IMG/VR virus record: IMGVR_UViG_3300048583_000157
Span: 1-64,000 of that record
DNA length: 64,000 bases
Source: a virus
Direction: 5' to 3' (one strand)
Positions 8,681 through 16,506 of the stretch are shown here, piece by piece. How positions within the stretch are numbered: the stretch's first letter is position 1; each line of letters starts with the position of its first letter. The notes below the pieces were generated by a model, which had not been told where the DNA came from, did not search any database, and was given only the letters and a program-made list of their open reading frames with translations. The position numbers were made by a program, and so were the translations under genes.

Positions 8681-9513
8681 TCTTTCTTGCCTTTCATTAG
8701 CAGGTTTAGATGATGCGCGAATTCACCAGGGAATTCATGAGTGTTGGATACAGCTCCAGAGGAAGAGAACACGGTGTAGTACTCATCGCACTGAAGCATA
8801 ACCTCTGCCCTGCCGCCCGACCACTCATCTAGCTGCAACAGCTGCTTTAGACCAGTATCTCTGTAAGGATCGTGCGCCTCTAGCCAGAGGTCAACCAAAT
8901 CGAACCATGCGTTCTTGTCTTGATCGTACGTCTTGGTGTTTAGAAAATCTTTGTAGTGCTCTTGCGTCGGTTCGCCATCATCTTCGCGCCATCCCGACAT
9001 AAATTCTTCATGGAGAACATCGTGCATATCTTCGAAAATTACAGATTCCATATGTGGCGCAGATGCGCCACCCCGCTCAAAAGCAGTAAATGCATCTGGA
9101 ATACTTGGCGACCAGATGTATTTGAACTGCCCAACAGGAAACACTAGATTGATAGCGCCATAGCTTCTAGCAACTGACTTTGCGCCGGTGCAGAACACAC
9201 CCTTAGAACGATATGGATAACCGAATGTGCGAATAAAGTAATCGTCTAGCAGCTCATGCAGGTCTCTAGAAGAATCTTTGGGGCCTCTAATACGAGTAGC
9301 ATCCCACTTGATAATTCCGGAAGCAAGGTCAGCAGCAGTTGGACGCATGCCGCGCAAGAGCGCGTTCTTTGCGTGTGCCGTGCTGGAGGTGCTGATGTCG
9401 AAACCACTCTGCTTCAGATATGGCTGACAATTTTTGAACACTAGTTTAGCAGCTTCCTCGGGGTCATGAGAAGCTACAACTGTCTCGTTTAGGAAACTCT
9501 TGAACGTGATCAT
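8677..9513 (-). CDS. Packaged ADP-ribosyltransferase-like protein (278 aa), copy 2
   Basis: The leader MITFKSFLNE|T is followed by the same domain as its neighbours: R54 in LLRGM, RGPKDS (76-81), GVFCTGAKS (105-113), FPVGQFKYIWS, and the putative catalytic E237 in RAEVMLQCDEYY. Start and stop overlap the flanking genes by 4 nt, so the three-copy set is tightly coupled. Divergence from the other copies suggests different host targets rather than recent duplication. The STS element is degenerate (FCTGAK). Confidence 0.65.
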   Translation of the reverse strand: MITFKSFLNETVVASHDPEEAAKLVFKNCQPYLKQSGFDISTSSTAHAKNALLRGMRPTAADLASGIIKWDATRIRGPKDSSRDLHELLDDYFIRTFGYPYRSKGVFCTGAKSVARSYGAINLVFPVGQFKYIWSPSIPDAFTAFERGGASAPHMESVIFEDMHDVLHEEFMSGWREDDGEPTQEHYKDFLNTKTYDQDKNAWFDLVDLWLEAHDPYRDTGLKQLLQLDEWSGGRAEVMLQCDEYYTVFSSSGAVSNTHEFPGEFAHHLNLLMKGKKE

Positions 9514-10316
9514 TTATCTTCCATTAGATTATTGAGGTACCCAGCAAAACGATTTGAAAAGTCAGAGCTGACTATTGGCACGAGGTAATACTTTTCGCAT
9601 TGAAGCATGATCTCGTTCTGACCGATACCATTACCATGCAGCATGCTGTGCAAATCGTGATCCTGGTATGGGTGTTCTTTATCTAGCCAATCGTTTAGAA
9701 GATCCCACCATTCTTCCGTGGCGTTCGAAGAGTTGCGTCCGAATTTGTCGCTAAGGAAATTTTCGTAATGCATTTCCACTTCGCGTTCAGAAACATCGCC
9801 ACCCTCAAACTCGTCCATGAATTCTTTGTGAAGCTTTTTCTCGAAGCTAGCCATGATAGTTCTCTTCAATCCCCAGCCGCCTTTGGGATCTAAGTCAACA
9901 TACGCATCTTCAATCTTCTTAGAGAAGACATACTTGAAATTACCAACAGGGAAGATGAGGCAAGTCTGCCCATAGCTTTCAGCAATCGATTCCTTAGCAG
10001 AGCAGAACACGCCCTTAGAACGATATGGATAACCGAATGTGTACTTGAAATACTCGTCAAGCAAATCATGAAGCTTTTTAGAAGAATCCTTCGGCTCGCG
10101 CATGCGAGTACCGGACACTTCAGACATGCGATGCTGTTTCACATCGTGCATGCCGCGGTACAGGGCCCCTAGTGCGTAGTTGATGTCCGGCTTAGTGAAG
10201 AAGAATCCACTTTCCTTTAGGAAAGGCTGACAATTTTCAAACACAAGCTTAGCGGCAACTTCTGGCGCTGAAGTTGCCGACTGAATTTCTAGTAGGTATT
10301 GCTTGAACGTAATCAT
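9510..10316 (-). CDS. Packaged ADP-ribosyltransferase-like protein (268 aa), copy 3
   Basis: The leader MITFKQYLLE|I is followed by R54 in LYRGM, REPKDS (73-78), GVFCSAKES (102-110), FPVGNFKYVFS and E235 in QNEIMLQCEKYY. It aligns along its full length with copies 1 and 2. Inferred role: injected modifier of host proteins using NAD. It overlaps the downstream gene by 4 nt and follows the larger variant at 10323-11399 after a 6 nt gap. Confidence 0.65.
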   Translation of the reverse strand: MITFKQYLLEIQSATSAPEVAAKLVFENCQPFLKESGFFFTKPDINYALGALYRGMHDVKQHRMSEVSGTRMREPKDSSKKLHDLLDEYFKYTFGYPYRSKGVFCSAKESIAESYGQTCLIFPVGNFKYVFSKKIEDAYVDLDPKGGWGLKRTIMASFEKKLHKEFMDEFEGGDVSEREVEMHYENFLSDKFGRNSSNATEEWWDLLNDWLDKEHPYQDHDLHSMLHGNGIGQNEIMLQCEKYYLVPIVSSDFSNRFAGYLNNLMEDK

Positions 10317-10322
10317 ATACCG

Positions 10323-11399
10323 TTATTTGTGGCGTGAGACGAAGTCATCAACGTCAAGATGATCACCAGTCTTTTTGTAGCCCTTTGCGTTTAGAATCTT
10401 CTTCATTTGTAAAAGGTTCTTAGTGTCCATAGAAATAGCAATGCACTCTCCAGAGAACCAGCATTCTTTGTCTCTAGCCTTCAGTGCTGCTCCACCAGCA
10501 CTGACTACTTTTCCGCCAGGAGCAACAGCAGTAAAGATCAATGCTGCCATTCCAGTGAATCTCTTTTTGCTATTGAGCCCGGCGAATATGTTGAAGAACT
10601 TAGCAAATTCCTTTTTATATGCATAGTCTCCAGACTTTACAAGCTCAAAGATTTCGCGTCGCATCATATCGGCTTGGCCTCCGTGATTCGCGACGTAATC
10701 GTAACGATATGAGTCGCCCGCGTTCTGGGAAAGCTTTTGGCCCTTCGGCGTTTTGCCGATTATTACATGGCGGCGGATGTTGTAGTCCAACTTGGGAACA
10801 TGTATGGCCGCCAAAAATGCAAACTTGTTGGCTTCAATTGCCGCAAGTCTAGCGTCGAGTGCGTCTAGGTCGTCAAATTTACTATCCTTAAAACCGAACG
10901 CGTTCATTACCTCTGTCAGATAGTCCGTAACACCAGTAACCGAATCGTCACTATCAAACAGCGTTGATTTAATTTTCTGGGCGAAGAAGTCGGCTGAATC
11001 TGATATCGCTACTTGCGTGCCATCATACGGGAAAATTGCATATGCCGCCCCATGTGAAAAGCTATCTGCCGTACCATGATCAGTTGAGCAGATAAGAGAA
11101 TTTGACCGCGAAGGAATATGCATAGAATGCACCGACGCATCGTGTGCAAGCTGATAAAGATTATTGGAGTCCTTGGAGGTTCTAAAGCTGTCTGAGCTAT
11201 CGATGTATGATGCATCGCCCAACGCAGTTCCACTGAAGCCCCTGAAGATGCCATCACCCTTTAGGAATGCAGCAAGTGAATCAGCACAGTTCTTCTCTAT
11301 CATACTAACTGCAGCATCAAGCTTTAATGGCTTCTGTATCCACTTCTGCTGAACGTTTTTCTTGCCGGCTTCTTCTAGGTACTGCTTGAACGTGATCAC
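10323..11399 (-). CDS. Packaged ADP-ribosyltransferase-like protein (358 aa), long variant
   Basis: The leader MITFKQYLEE|A is followed by R53 in IFRGF, RTSKDS (73-78), SRSNSLICSTDHGTADSF with the STS-like CSTD at 104-107, and candidate catalytic acids E312 and E318 in KECWFSGECIAI. It is related to the 3954-4781 product and has about 90 extra residues, including a hydrophobic stretch (MAALIFTAVAPGG, about 284-296). A late promoter lies about 30 nt upstream, making it the first gene of the main cargo operon. Confidence 0.6.
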   Translation of the reverse strand: MITFKQYLEEAGKKNVQQKWIQKPLKLDAAVSMIEKNCADSLAAFLKGDGIFRGFSGTALGDASYIDSSDSFRTSKDSNNLYQLAHDASVHSMHIPSRSNSLICSTDHGTADSFSHGAAYAIFPYDGTQVAISDSADFFAQKIKSTLFDSDDSVTGVTDYLTEVMNAFGFKDSKFDDLDALDARLAAIEANKFAFLAAIHVPKLDYNIRRHVIIGKTPKGQKLSQNAGDSYRYDYVANHGGQADMMRREIFELVKSGDYAYKKEFAKFFNIFAGLNSKKRFTGMAALIFTAVAPGGKVVSAGGAALKARDKECWFSGECIAISMDTKNLLQMKKILNAKGYKKTGDHLDVDDFVSRHK

Positions 11400-11427
11400 G
11401 ATGTGGACCTGCTGGTGGTTAACGGAG

Positions 11428-11435
11428 TATTTATG
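11428..11435 (-). promoter_or_regulatory. T4-type late promoter for cargo operon
   Basis: Minus-strand CATAAATA about 30 nt upstream of the start at 11399, overlapping the stop of the GNAT gene. It should drive at least the genes down to 7185 in the late phase, when proheads are assembled, which fits packaging of the products. Confidence 0.65.
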
Positions 11436-11838
11436 CGCTGTGATCTTTCTTGGACCAGAACGCCTGACCTAGCGGTGTTAGCATATCAGATTTGCGAATG
11501 CTGTTGCCAAGCTCACGAGCAAACTTGTAGAGTTCAGTAGCGAGACCCATACGACGGTACTTCTTCTCAACTTTCAGGTCGATAGCTTCAAGGAAGCCGT
11601 CCTTCTCTACAAAGTTGACTCGACCTACCATAGCGCCGTGAGTGTTCAACGCTTCGACTCTGAACTGCTTGCTCTTGAAAGAGGGCTTCGCATTAAGCTC
11701 AAGATGACCAGCCTTCGCTACGAGAGTGAAGGTGCCCATTGATGTCTCAATCTCTTTCTTCTTCTCATAGCCTTTCCAGAAGACGTCATCATTGACCTTC
11801 TCTGAAAATAGCTGGTTGAATTCTTTGAACGTGAACAC
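11431..11838 (-). CDS. Packaged GNAT-type acetyltransferase (135 aa)
   Basis: The leader MFTFKEFNQLFSE|K is of the targeting type. The rest is a compact GNAT fold: strand IDLKVEKKYRR (86-96) leading into the acetyl-CoA pyrophosphate loop RRMGLA (95-100) and the helix TELYKFARELG. GNAT enzymes acetylate amines or protein lysines. The acceptor is unknown. It is short for the family, and the second half after the CoA-binding helix is minimal. It lies 1 nt from the upstream gene. Confidence 0.7.
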   Translation of the reverse strand: MFTFKEFNQLFSEKVNDDVFWKGYEKKKEIETSMGTFTLVAKAGHLELNAKPSFKSKQFRVEALNTHGAMVGRVNFVEKDGFLEAIDLKVEKKYRRMGLATELYKFARELGNSIRKSDMLTPLGQAFWSKKDHSA

Positions 11839-11839
11839 G

Positions 11840-12073
11840 TTACTTCATCAGCTTTGGTGGGAATGAAGCGCTAGTAACAAGCTGCTTCCAGACTTTAAGA
11901 GGCATCGATGCTCTGATCGACTGCTCACCATCTAGAAGATGAACGTTCTTGTCTTCATCACACTCGACTCTGAACTCGTCTGCTTGGGCAAGCAGAAGCG
12001 GCCAGGTGCCTTCCTCTTCCTCAACAACGGAAGTAGAAACAGACATCGAGAGTAGGTCTTGAATAAGCTTCAT
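11840..12073 (-). CDS. Small putative internal head protein (77 aa)
   Basis: The ATG at 12073 was chosen over an upstream one at 12115 because it follows AGGAAC and yields the leader MKLIQDLLSM, which resembles MKLLQELLTL at the start of the 3493-3927 product. The C-terminus (MPLKVWKQLV) also resembles that protein's end, so the two are probably a long and a short member of one family. An EEEEG stretch near residues 18-22 could hold the processing site. Function unknown. Confidence 0.55.
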   Translation of the reverse strand: MKLIQDLLSMSVSTSVVEEEEGTWPLLLAQADEFRVECDEDKNVHLLDGEQSIRASMPLKVWKQLVTSASFPPKLMK

Positions 12074-12084
12074 TGGGTAGTTCC

Positions 12085-12426
12085 TTATTTGTGTTGGGCG
12101 CCGAGGCAGTGCCAAACTTCATGGCCGACATGGTAGAGAGTATCGCGATCATCAAAGTCTCTTGGACGAACGGCGTACACTTCGCAGACTGTAATATCTT
12201 CAGGTCTGGAACGTGCGCATCCGCGATATACGGAGTTTTGATCTAGACCTAGAGACTTGCACTTCTCGTCAACCTTGGTCTCAGAAACCCAGGTGACAGC
12301 GATAGTCGTAGTAGTGATCCGATCCTTTGAAGTGGTATCGTACATCTTGCCGCTAGGCTCACACGATACGAGCAGGAAAATCGCAAGAACGATGAATACG
12401 CCGATGAGTGTCTTCTTGAATTCCAT
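12085..12426 (-). CDS. Predicted lipoprotein with HExxH motif (113 aa)
   Basis: A lysine-start signal peptide with a hydrophobic core ends in the lipobox LVSC (C22), so the mature protein is probably lipid-anchored in the envelope. Near the C-terminus, GHEVWHCLGAQH contains HEVWH (102-106), the zinc-binding signature of many metallopeptidases. Three other cysteines could form disulfides. Family knowledge is limited to the motifs; peptidase activity is inference. It sits between the probable small terminase and the cargo genes. Possible roles: envelope modification or exclusion. Confidence 0.6.
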   Translation of the reverse strand: MEFKKTLIGVFIVLAIFLLVSCEPSGKMYDTTSKDRITTTTIAVTWVSETKVDEKCKSLGLDQNSVYRGCARSRPEDITVCEVYAVRPRDFDDRDTLYHVGHEVWHCLGAQHK

Positions 12427-12428
12427 TG

Positions 12429-12893
12429 TTAGATTTCCTTCTTCCCGCCATCCATGTTGATCATTTTAAGAATCTCTTCGCGATTAGCGATGAGGACGTT
12501 TGTAGTACTCTTACCACCATTGGCATATGGAACGAATGCCTGATTGGCGCGCTTACGATCTGTCTTGACCTTTGAGCGGCTGTTAGCTGCATTCAAAGCG
12601 ATCGCGAGATAGTTGGCTGCCACTTCTGCATTTCGAGCTGCATAACGAGGCTCGATGATTTCAGTGTATGCGTTCTGGTTGTTGAAGGCTGAGATTGCCG
12701 CATCGTAGACTTCATCGATACGAGCTTCGATCTTAATGTCGTCCTCGTCCTTGATGTCTGGCTGAGGTTCAGTCTGAACTACCTGTCCTCTCTCAACCTC
12801 GGCCATCCCGTATTCCTTCTCGATATCGAAGTCAGAATCGGAATTCATGTCAAGGTTGAAGACCTTGTCGAGTGGGTTGCTATGCTTATTCAT
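12429..12893 (-). CDS. 16: Probable terminase small subunit (gp16-like, 154 aa)
   Basis: The length matches T4 gp16 (164). The layout matches what I know of gp16 proteins: an acidic N-terminus starting NPLDKVFNLD, a long central helical pair (about 60-118, from IDEVYDAA to KTDRKRANQAF), then the C-terminal TTNVLIANREEILKMI, resembling the NV-x-GS-x-ELM end of gp16. gp16 forms a ring that regulates cutting and packaging by gp17. Against this, it lies about 9 kb from gp17. It overlaps the downstream-strand gp4 gene by 4 nt. Confidence 0.55.
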   Translation of the reverse strand: MNKHSNPLDKVFNLDMNSDSDFDIEKEYGMAEVERGQVVQTEPQPDIKDEDDIKIEARIDEVYDAAISAFNNQNAYTEIIEPRYAARNAEVAANYLAIALNAANSRSKVKTDRKRANQAFVPYANGGKSTTNVLIANREEILKMINMDGGKKEI

Positions 12894-13351
12894 CTGCGGG
12901 TACCTGTGGTTTTCTTAGCACGTCTTGGTGCTGAGGTTGACTTGCGGCCGAAGAGTTGCTGTTCGGTTATGACTCTGAATTTTGCGCCAATAGCTTTTGC
13001 GAATCTGTCTGCTGCCTGCCATTTGGCGATGTTCTTGGCAAACATCAACTTGTCGTACGTGGACTTTGCTGCCTCTAGAGAAGATTCCTTCATAGGCTTG
13101 ATCTCCAGAATCTCAATCGAGCCATCAACATACTGAACAAGAAAGTCTGGCCAGTACTGGTGGGGCTTCTTATCTAGCGGGCTGAAGTACTTGATGTTGA
13201 GCGTCTTAGGTTCACTAATCCACTTTACCACCATGTTAGAGTTGTCGAGCGCGTTCATGTAGAGCAGTTCCCACTTTGAACGAGCGGTGATCTTCAACAC
13301 ATTGCCCATGTACTTTTGAGGGTTACGTGGGACGAATCTCATCTCAGCCAT
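12890..13351 (-). CDS. 4: Head completion protein, gp4-like nuclease fold, copy A (153 aa)
   Basis: It matches T4 gp4 (gp50/gp4 head completion) in length and pattern: FVPRNPQKY, ARSKWE with E28, PDF with D69, and EILEIKP with E83 and K85. These are the acidic and lysine residues of a PD-(D/E)XK-type core. gp4 acts after DNA packaging to prepare the head for tail joining. It overlaps copy B by 8 nt. The C-terminal tail is Lys/Arg rich. Confidence 0.8.
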   Translation of the reverse strand: MAEMRFVPRNPQKYMGNVLKITARSKWELLYMNALDNSNMVVKWISEPKTLNIKYFSPLDKKPHQYWPDFLVQYVDGSIEILEIKPMKESSLEAAKSTYDKLMFAKNIAKWQAADRFAKAIGAKFRVITEQQLFGRKSTSAPRRAKKTTGTRR

Positions 13352-13820
13352 TTACAACTTCCTTTACCTTCTTCTTACGGGGCTTCTTTTCTTTTGGCTG
13401 CCCCTGATGGAAGATGGATTTTTCTGTGATGACTCTGAATTTCATGCCGCGCAGTTCACACCAAATAGCAGCAGCTTTCCATTTTGCATTGTTTACGAGC
13501 AGTGCATCCTTACTACGCTGGTGCTTTGCAAACTCAGCTTCTGATTCGTGGAGCGGTTTAACCTCAACGATTTCCTTGATGATGTTGCCTTCAGCATCTC
13601 TGTATTCGATGAAGAAGTCTGGGTAGTACTGATGGACTCTATTGTCGAGTGGGCTGAGATATGGAATGTGAATCTCTTCTGAGCCCCAGCGAATGACAGC
13701 ATCTCTGCTGTCCATCCACTTCATGACACTTACTTCCCAACGGGAACGTGCCCAAATTGAATCGACATCACCTTCGTACTTGTGTGGGTTCCTAGGAACG
13801 AACCTTGCTCTAAAGCCCAC
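13344..13820 (-). CDS. 4: Head completion protein, gp4-like nuclease fold, copy B (158 aa)
   Basis: Closest to T4 gp4 of the two copies: FVPRNPHKYEGDVDSIWARSRWE-type N-terminus (described in parts), PYLSPLDNRVHQYYPDF with D68, and EIVEVKP with E86 and K88. Both copies keep all core residues, so neither looks like a decayed gene. The duplication is adjacent and old, since the copies differ at most positions. The product may act as a heteromer with copy A or with a different partner. Confidence 0.85.
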   Translation of the reverse strand: MGFRARFVPRNPHKYEGDVDSIWARSRWEVSVMKWMDSRDAVIRWGSEEIHIPYLSPLDNRVHQYYPDFFIEYRDAEGNIIKEIVEVKPLHESEAEFAKHQRSKDALLVNNAKWKAAAIWCELRGMKFRVITEKSIFHQGQPKEKKPRKKKVKEVVNG

Positions 13821-13822
13821 GA

Positions 13823-15154
13823 TTACCCACCGCCTCCGATAAAGCTTGAAACCGTTCTACCTAGGAAATTTCCGCCGATTGCATTGTCTGCGATTGGCGG
13901 ACGATTAGGAGCAACGATGCCAACTGAAACACCACGACCAGCAAGAGCGAGTGTACGCGATGCATTTGTACCAAGCGTCCCGCCGATTGTAGAGATGGCA
14001 TTTGCTAGAGCACCGCCGGCAATGCCACCCATACCATTTCGGTAGAGAGCATTCGTGACAGCGGTCTGAACCAGTCTGCCACCTTGATTTGCAATGATGC
14101 CGAGGAATGGAGACATTGCTCCGCCACCGCCGCCACCAAGGCTTACTGGTCCGCGTTGGTTAGGACCAATGACAAGCGAGCCGTCTCTATCGCCGAGGAT
14201 GTCATTCATTTCCATGAAGCCATCGCCATCCTGTTCCATCTCATCTACATAGAGACCAGTCTTGATGTGAAGCGCGTCATAGTCGAAGGTGCAGGAAATC
14301 TGCTGCGGCTCAGACGTGGCGTCGTAGTCATGATCTGGCAGTTCGAAACTGTCAAGACGCGGATTGGTGAACGTGAATACGTTAGCCCTGATCGCACGAC
14401 GAATAGCAGTCTTAGCAAGCGTTCCGTCTGAGCGATCAAGATAGTACTGCTCGATCTTCATTGAGCGTAGAACGTTCTTCTGTGAACCGAGCTCGCCAAG
14501 TACACCACGCTGAGAGGTGTCGAACTGAGATAGGTCGCGACTGAATGCGAAGCCGTTATTCTCTAGGTCCGAGCCTGCCGTATATTCTTGACGGTGAATT
14601 GGCGCAAGAAGCTGTAGGTACGTGTTGATGAATGAGAGAGCGTTGTTCGCTACGTCATCATACATCTTGAAGCTCAGCGGTTCGTGCTGAACTCTACGAA
14701 GCATTTTGGTTCTGAAGTTGTAGTAGTTGAATTCGGTGTAGTCGAATTTGAACTTCGGCATCTCGATAGACTTGACAAGGAAGCTCAAGTTTCGATTGAG
14801 AACATTCAGAACGTTTGGTCCCAGCTGGTTGGCGATCTTAGCAACTTCGGTATCGAATTCGAAGGAGACCTTGAAGAGGAAGCCGTTCTTAGGGTCAAAG
14901 CCACCAACACCAGAAGCCAGAGCCTGTGCGTAGTTTACGGTGCTCCAGATTCCGTTGTAGTCGGTTGTGACCTGATCGAAGTCAACGATTCGATTGTCAC
15001 CACCATTGGCGTTGTTGATTCCGCCGATAGAACCCGAGTTAAAGACGCCGCTCAGAATACCCTGAGCTTGGTTGTTTACAGCCGCACCGAACGTCTGATA
15101 AGCCTGCGCTTCTAGCGCAACGCCGGTGTTTCTGAGAATGCCTGAGATGTCCAT
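13823..15154 (-). CDS. 54: Baseplate tail-tube initiator, gp54-like (443 aa)
   Basis: The central region (about 95-270) has tube-protein character: FKVSFEFDTE, LNRNLSFLVKSIEMPKFKFDYTE and NYYNFRTKMLRRVQHEPLSF, resembling the tail-tube fold of gp19, gp48 and gp54. Since gp48 is clearly encoded at 50092-51195 and gp19 at 16978-17568, gp54 is the best remaining match. The last about 110 residues are Gly/Ala-rich and low complexity, and T4 gp54 is shorter (320). It has its own late promoter about 35 nt upstream. It could instead be another tube-like adaptor. Confidence 0.55.
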   Translation of the reverse strand: MDISGILRNTGVALEAQAYQTFGAAVNNQAQGILSGVFNSGSIGGINNANGGDNRIVDFDQVTTDYNGIWSTVNYAQALASGVGGFDPKNGFLFKVSFEFDTEVAKIANQLGPNVLNVLNRNLSFLVKSIEMPKFKFDYTEFNYYNFRTKMLRRVQHEPLSFKMYDDVANNALSFINTYLQLLAPIHRQEYTAGSDLENNGFAFSRDLSQFDTSQRGVLGELGSQKNVLRSMKIEQYYLDRSDGTLAKTAIRRAIRANVFTFTNPRLDSFELPDHDYDATSEPQQISCTFDYDALHIKTGLYVDEMEQDGDGFMEMNDILGDRDGSLVIGPNQRGPVSLGGGGGGAMSPFLGIIANQGGRLVQTAVTNALYRNGMGGIAGGALANAISTIGGTLGTNASRTLALAGRGVSVGIVAPNRPPIADNAIGGNFLGRTVSSFIGGGG

Positions 15155-15190
15155 CGCAATGATGTCCTGATAATGCCAATACTGACAATC

Positions 15191-15198
15191 TATTTATT
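15191..15198 (-). promoter_or_regulatory. T4-type late promoter for the gp54-like gene
   Basis: Minus-strand AATAAATA about 37 nt upstream of the start at 15154, directly after the terminator of the preceding gene. Confidence 0.65.
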
Positions 15199-15217
15199 GC
15201 CTGATCCCGCGCAAAGA

Positions 15218-15237
15218 AAAGGAGCCGAAGCTCCTTT
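15218..15237 (-). terminator. Rho-independent terminator after the propeller gene
   Basis: A perfect 8-bp stem AAAGGAGC/GCTCCTTT with loop CGAA (UUCG on the minus strand), followed on that strand by TTTTCTTTG. It lies 5 nt after the stop of the 15243-16478 gene. Confidence 0.8.
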
Positions 15238-15242
15238 CCCTA

Positions 15243-16478
15243 TTAACCGACATCTGCCTTGTAGGGTACCACGAATGCATATCCACTACTGTCGAAGGAT
15301 ACTGATCCAGGCTGAGTAACGAATGCTCCGTCAACTGCTCGTGCAGATAGAGCCAAGTTAAATGCTGGGTTTGAATAGACCACAACGTTATCATAGATTC
15401 CAAATGGGTAAACCTGTTCTGCTGTTGGCGAAGTTACGACATCAACCAATGTCCACTCTTGGCCAATCACGTCAAGCTCAGCGATCAACAGATTAGTCAC
15501 TGTGTATTCGTCATTGTTGGCAACCATATACAGTCTGTTAGTTGCTTTGTCGAAGTTTGTTGCTGAGGTACCAAATGTCGTCATGGCCGGATTCTCATTC
15601 AGTGTTGAGATATCGAAGGCGAAATCCAGAGCAAACCCGTCAACTGCGTTATACGAGATGAATGTCATATTTGCGCTGTATGCATCGTCAGCGAATATGA
15701 ACCCACCGTCCACAGAAATTGCACTAGCATCAGTGTACGGTGCCGGTGCCGTGTATGTATCTTCTTGCGTAAAGTTTGTGCCATTGAAGCTGAAAGCGAA
15801 GAATTGGCGTGGCTGCTGGAATGCCGCGGCGTGGACACAGAAATGACCGTCAATGACTGCAGCACCGCCCATAGAAAAGGCCTGGAACGGAACAATCTGA
15901 GTCAGTCTATTGCCAACGAGTGTTGTAGTATTCTGCTCCACATCGACGTCAACAGCAATCATATCGAGTACGTACTCGAGATCGCTTTCTCTAGAGCGAC
16001 CCACAACAGCATAAACTCTGGTACCATCGATAGCAACAGCACCGCGAGCACCTGGCGGATATGAATCGATCGCAACTGGGATGTCACTTCCCACCTGAGT
16101 TAGTTCACCATCTGCCGCAGAATAGACTCGTAGGAAAGTATTGTTGAGTGTAGTATTTTGAACCGTAAACGCGATTAGCCCAGGTGCAGTAGCAGATGTT
16201 TCTGTGTTTAGAGCATCAGTCGAATTGGTCAGGGCACCCAGAGTCGCTGGATTAAGTGAAGTGCTGCCCGCGTAATATGCCTGAACAGTATTACCATTTG
16301 CTAAGAATTGGCCGGCCATGATAAAGAATGGCAGTGAGTCACCGTTTCCAGGGCCACCATTTTCGCCACCACCTGGTACCCAATCTGGTTTCCAGTCAGA
16401 GCGCGAATTTTCTTTCCAATCGATCTTGTAATCTTGCTTGAGACCGGGAATGCTTGAATAGAAGCTGGCAATTGTCAT
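15243..16478 (-). CDS. Probable virion decoration protein with beta-propeller-like domain (411 aa)
   Basis: The first about 40 residues (FYSSIPGLKQDYKIDWKENSRSDWKPDW, given in parts: SSIPGLK, DYKIDWK, SDWKPDW) are shared with the neighbouring 16552-16959 product and probably form an attachment module. After a Gly-rich linker (GGGENGGPGNG), repeated beta units with patterns such as AVAIDGTRVYAVV, AAVIDGHFCVHAA and AISVDGGFIFADD suggest a propeller of about six to seven blades, a shape often used for binding surfaces or sugars. It lies beside the tail tube gene and ends in a strong terminator. Confidence 0.55.
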   Translation of the reverse strand: MTIASFYSSIPGLKQDYKIDWKENSRSDWKPDWVPGGGENGGPGNGDSLPFFIMAGQFLANGNTVQAYYAGSTSLNPATLGALTNSTDALNTETSATAPGLIAFTVQNTTLNNTFLRVYSAADGELTQVGSDIPVAIDSYPPGARGAVAIDGTRVYAVVGRSRESDLEYVLDMIAVDVDVEQNTTTLVGNRLTQIVPFQAFSMGGAAVIDGHFCVHAAAFQQPRQFFAFSFNGTNFTQEDTYTAPAPYTDASAISVDGGFIFADDAYSANMTFISYNAVDGFALDFAFDISTLNENPAMTTFGTSATNFDKATNRLYMVANNDEYTVTNLLIAELDVIGQEWTLVDVVTSPTAEQVYPFGIYDNVVVYSNPAFNLALSARAVDGAFVTQPGSVSFDSSGYAFVVPYKADVG

Positions 16479-16506
16479 GTCATTTCCTTATGTAGTCCAT
16501 AAAAGA

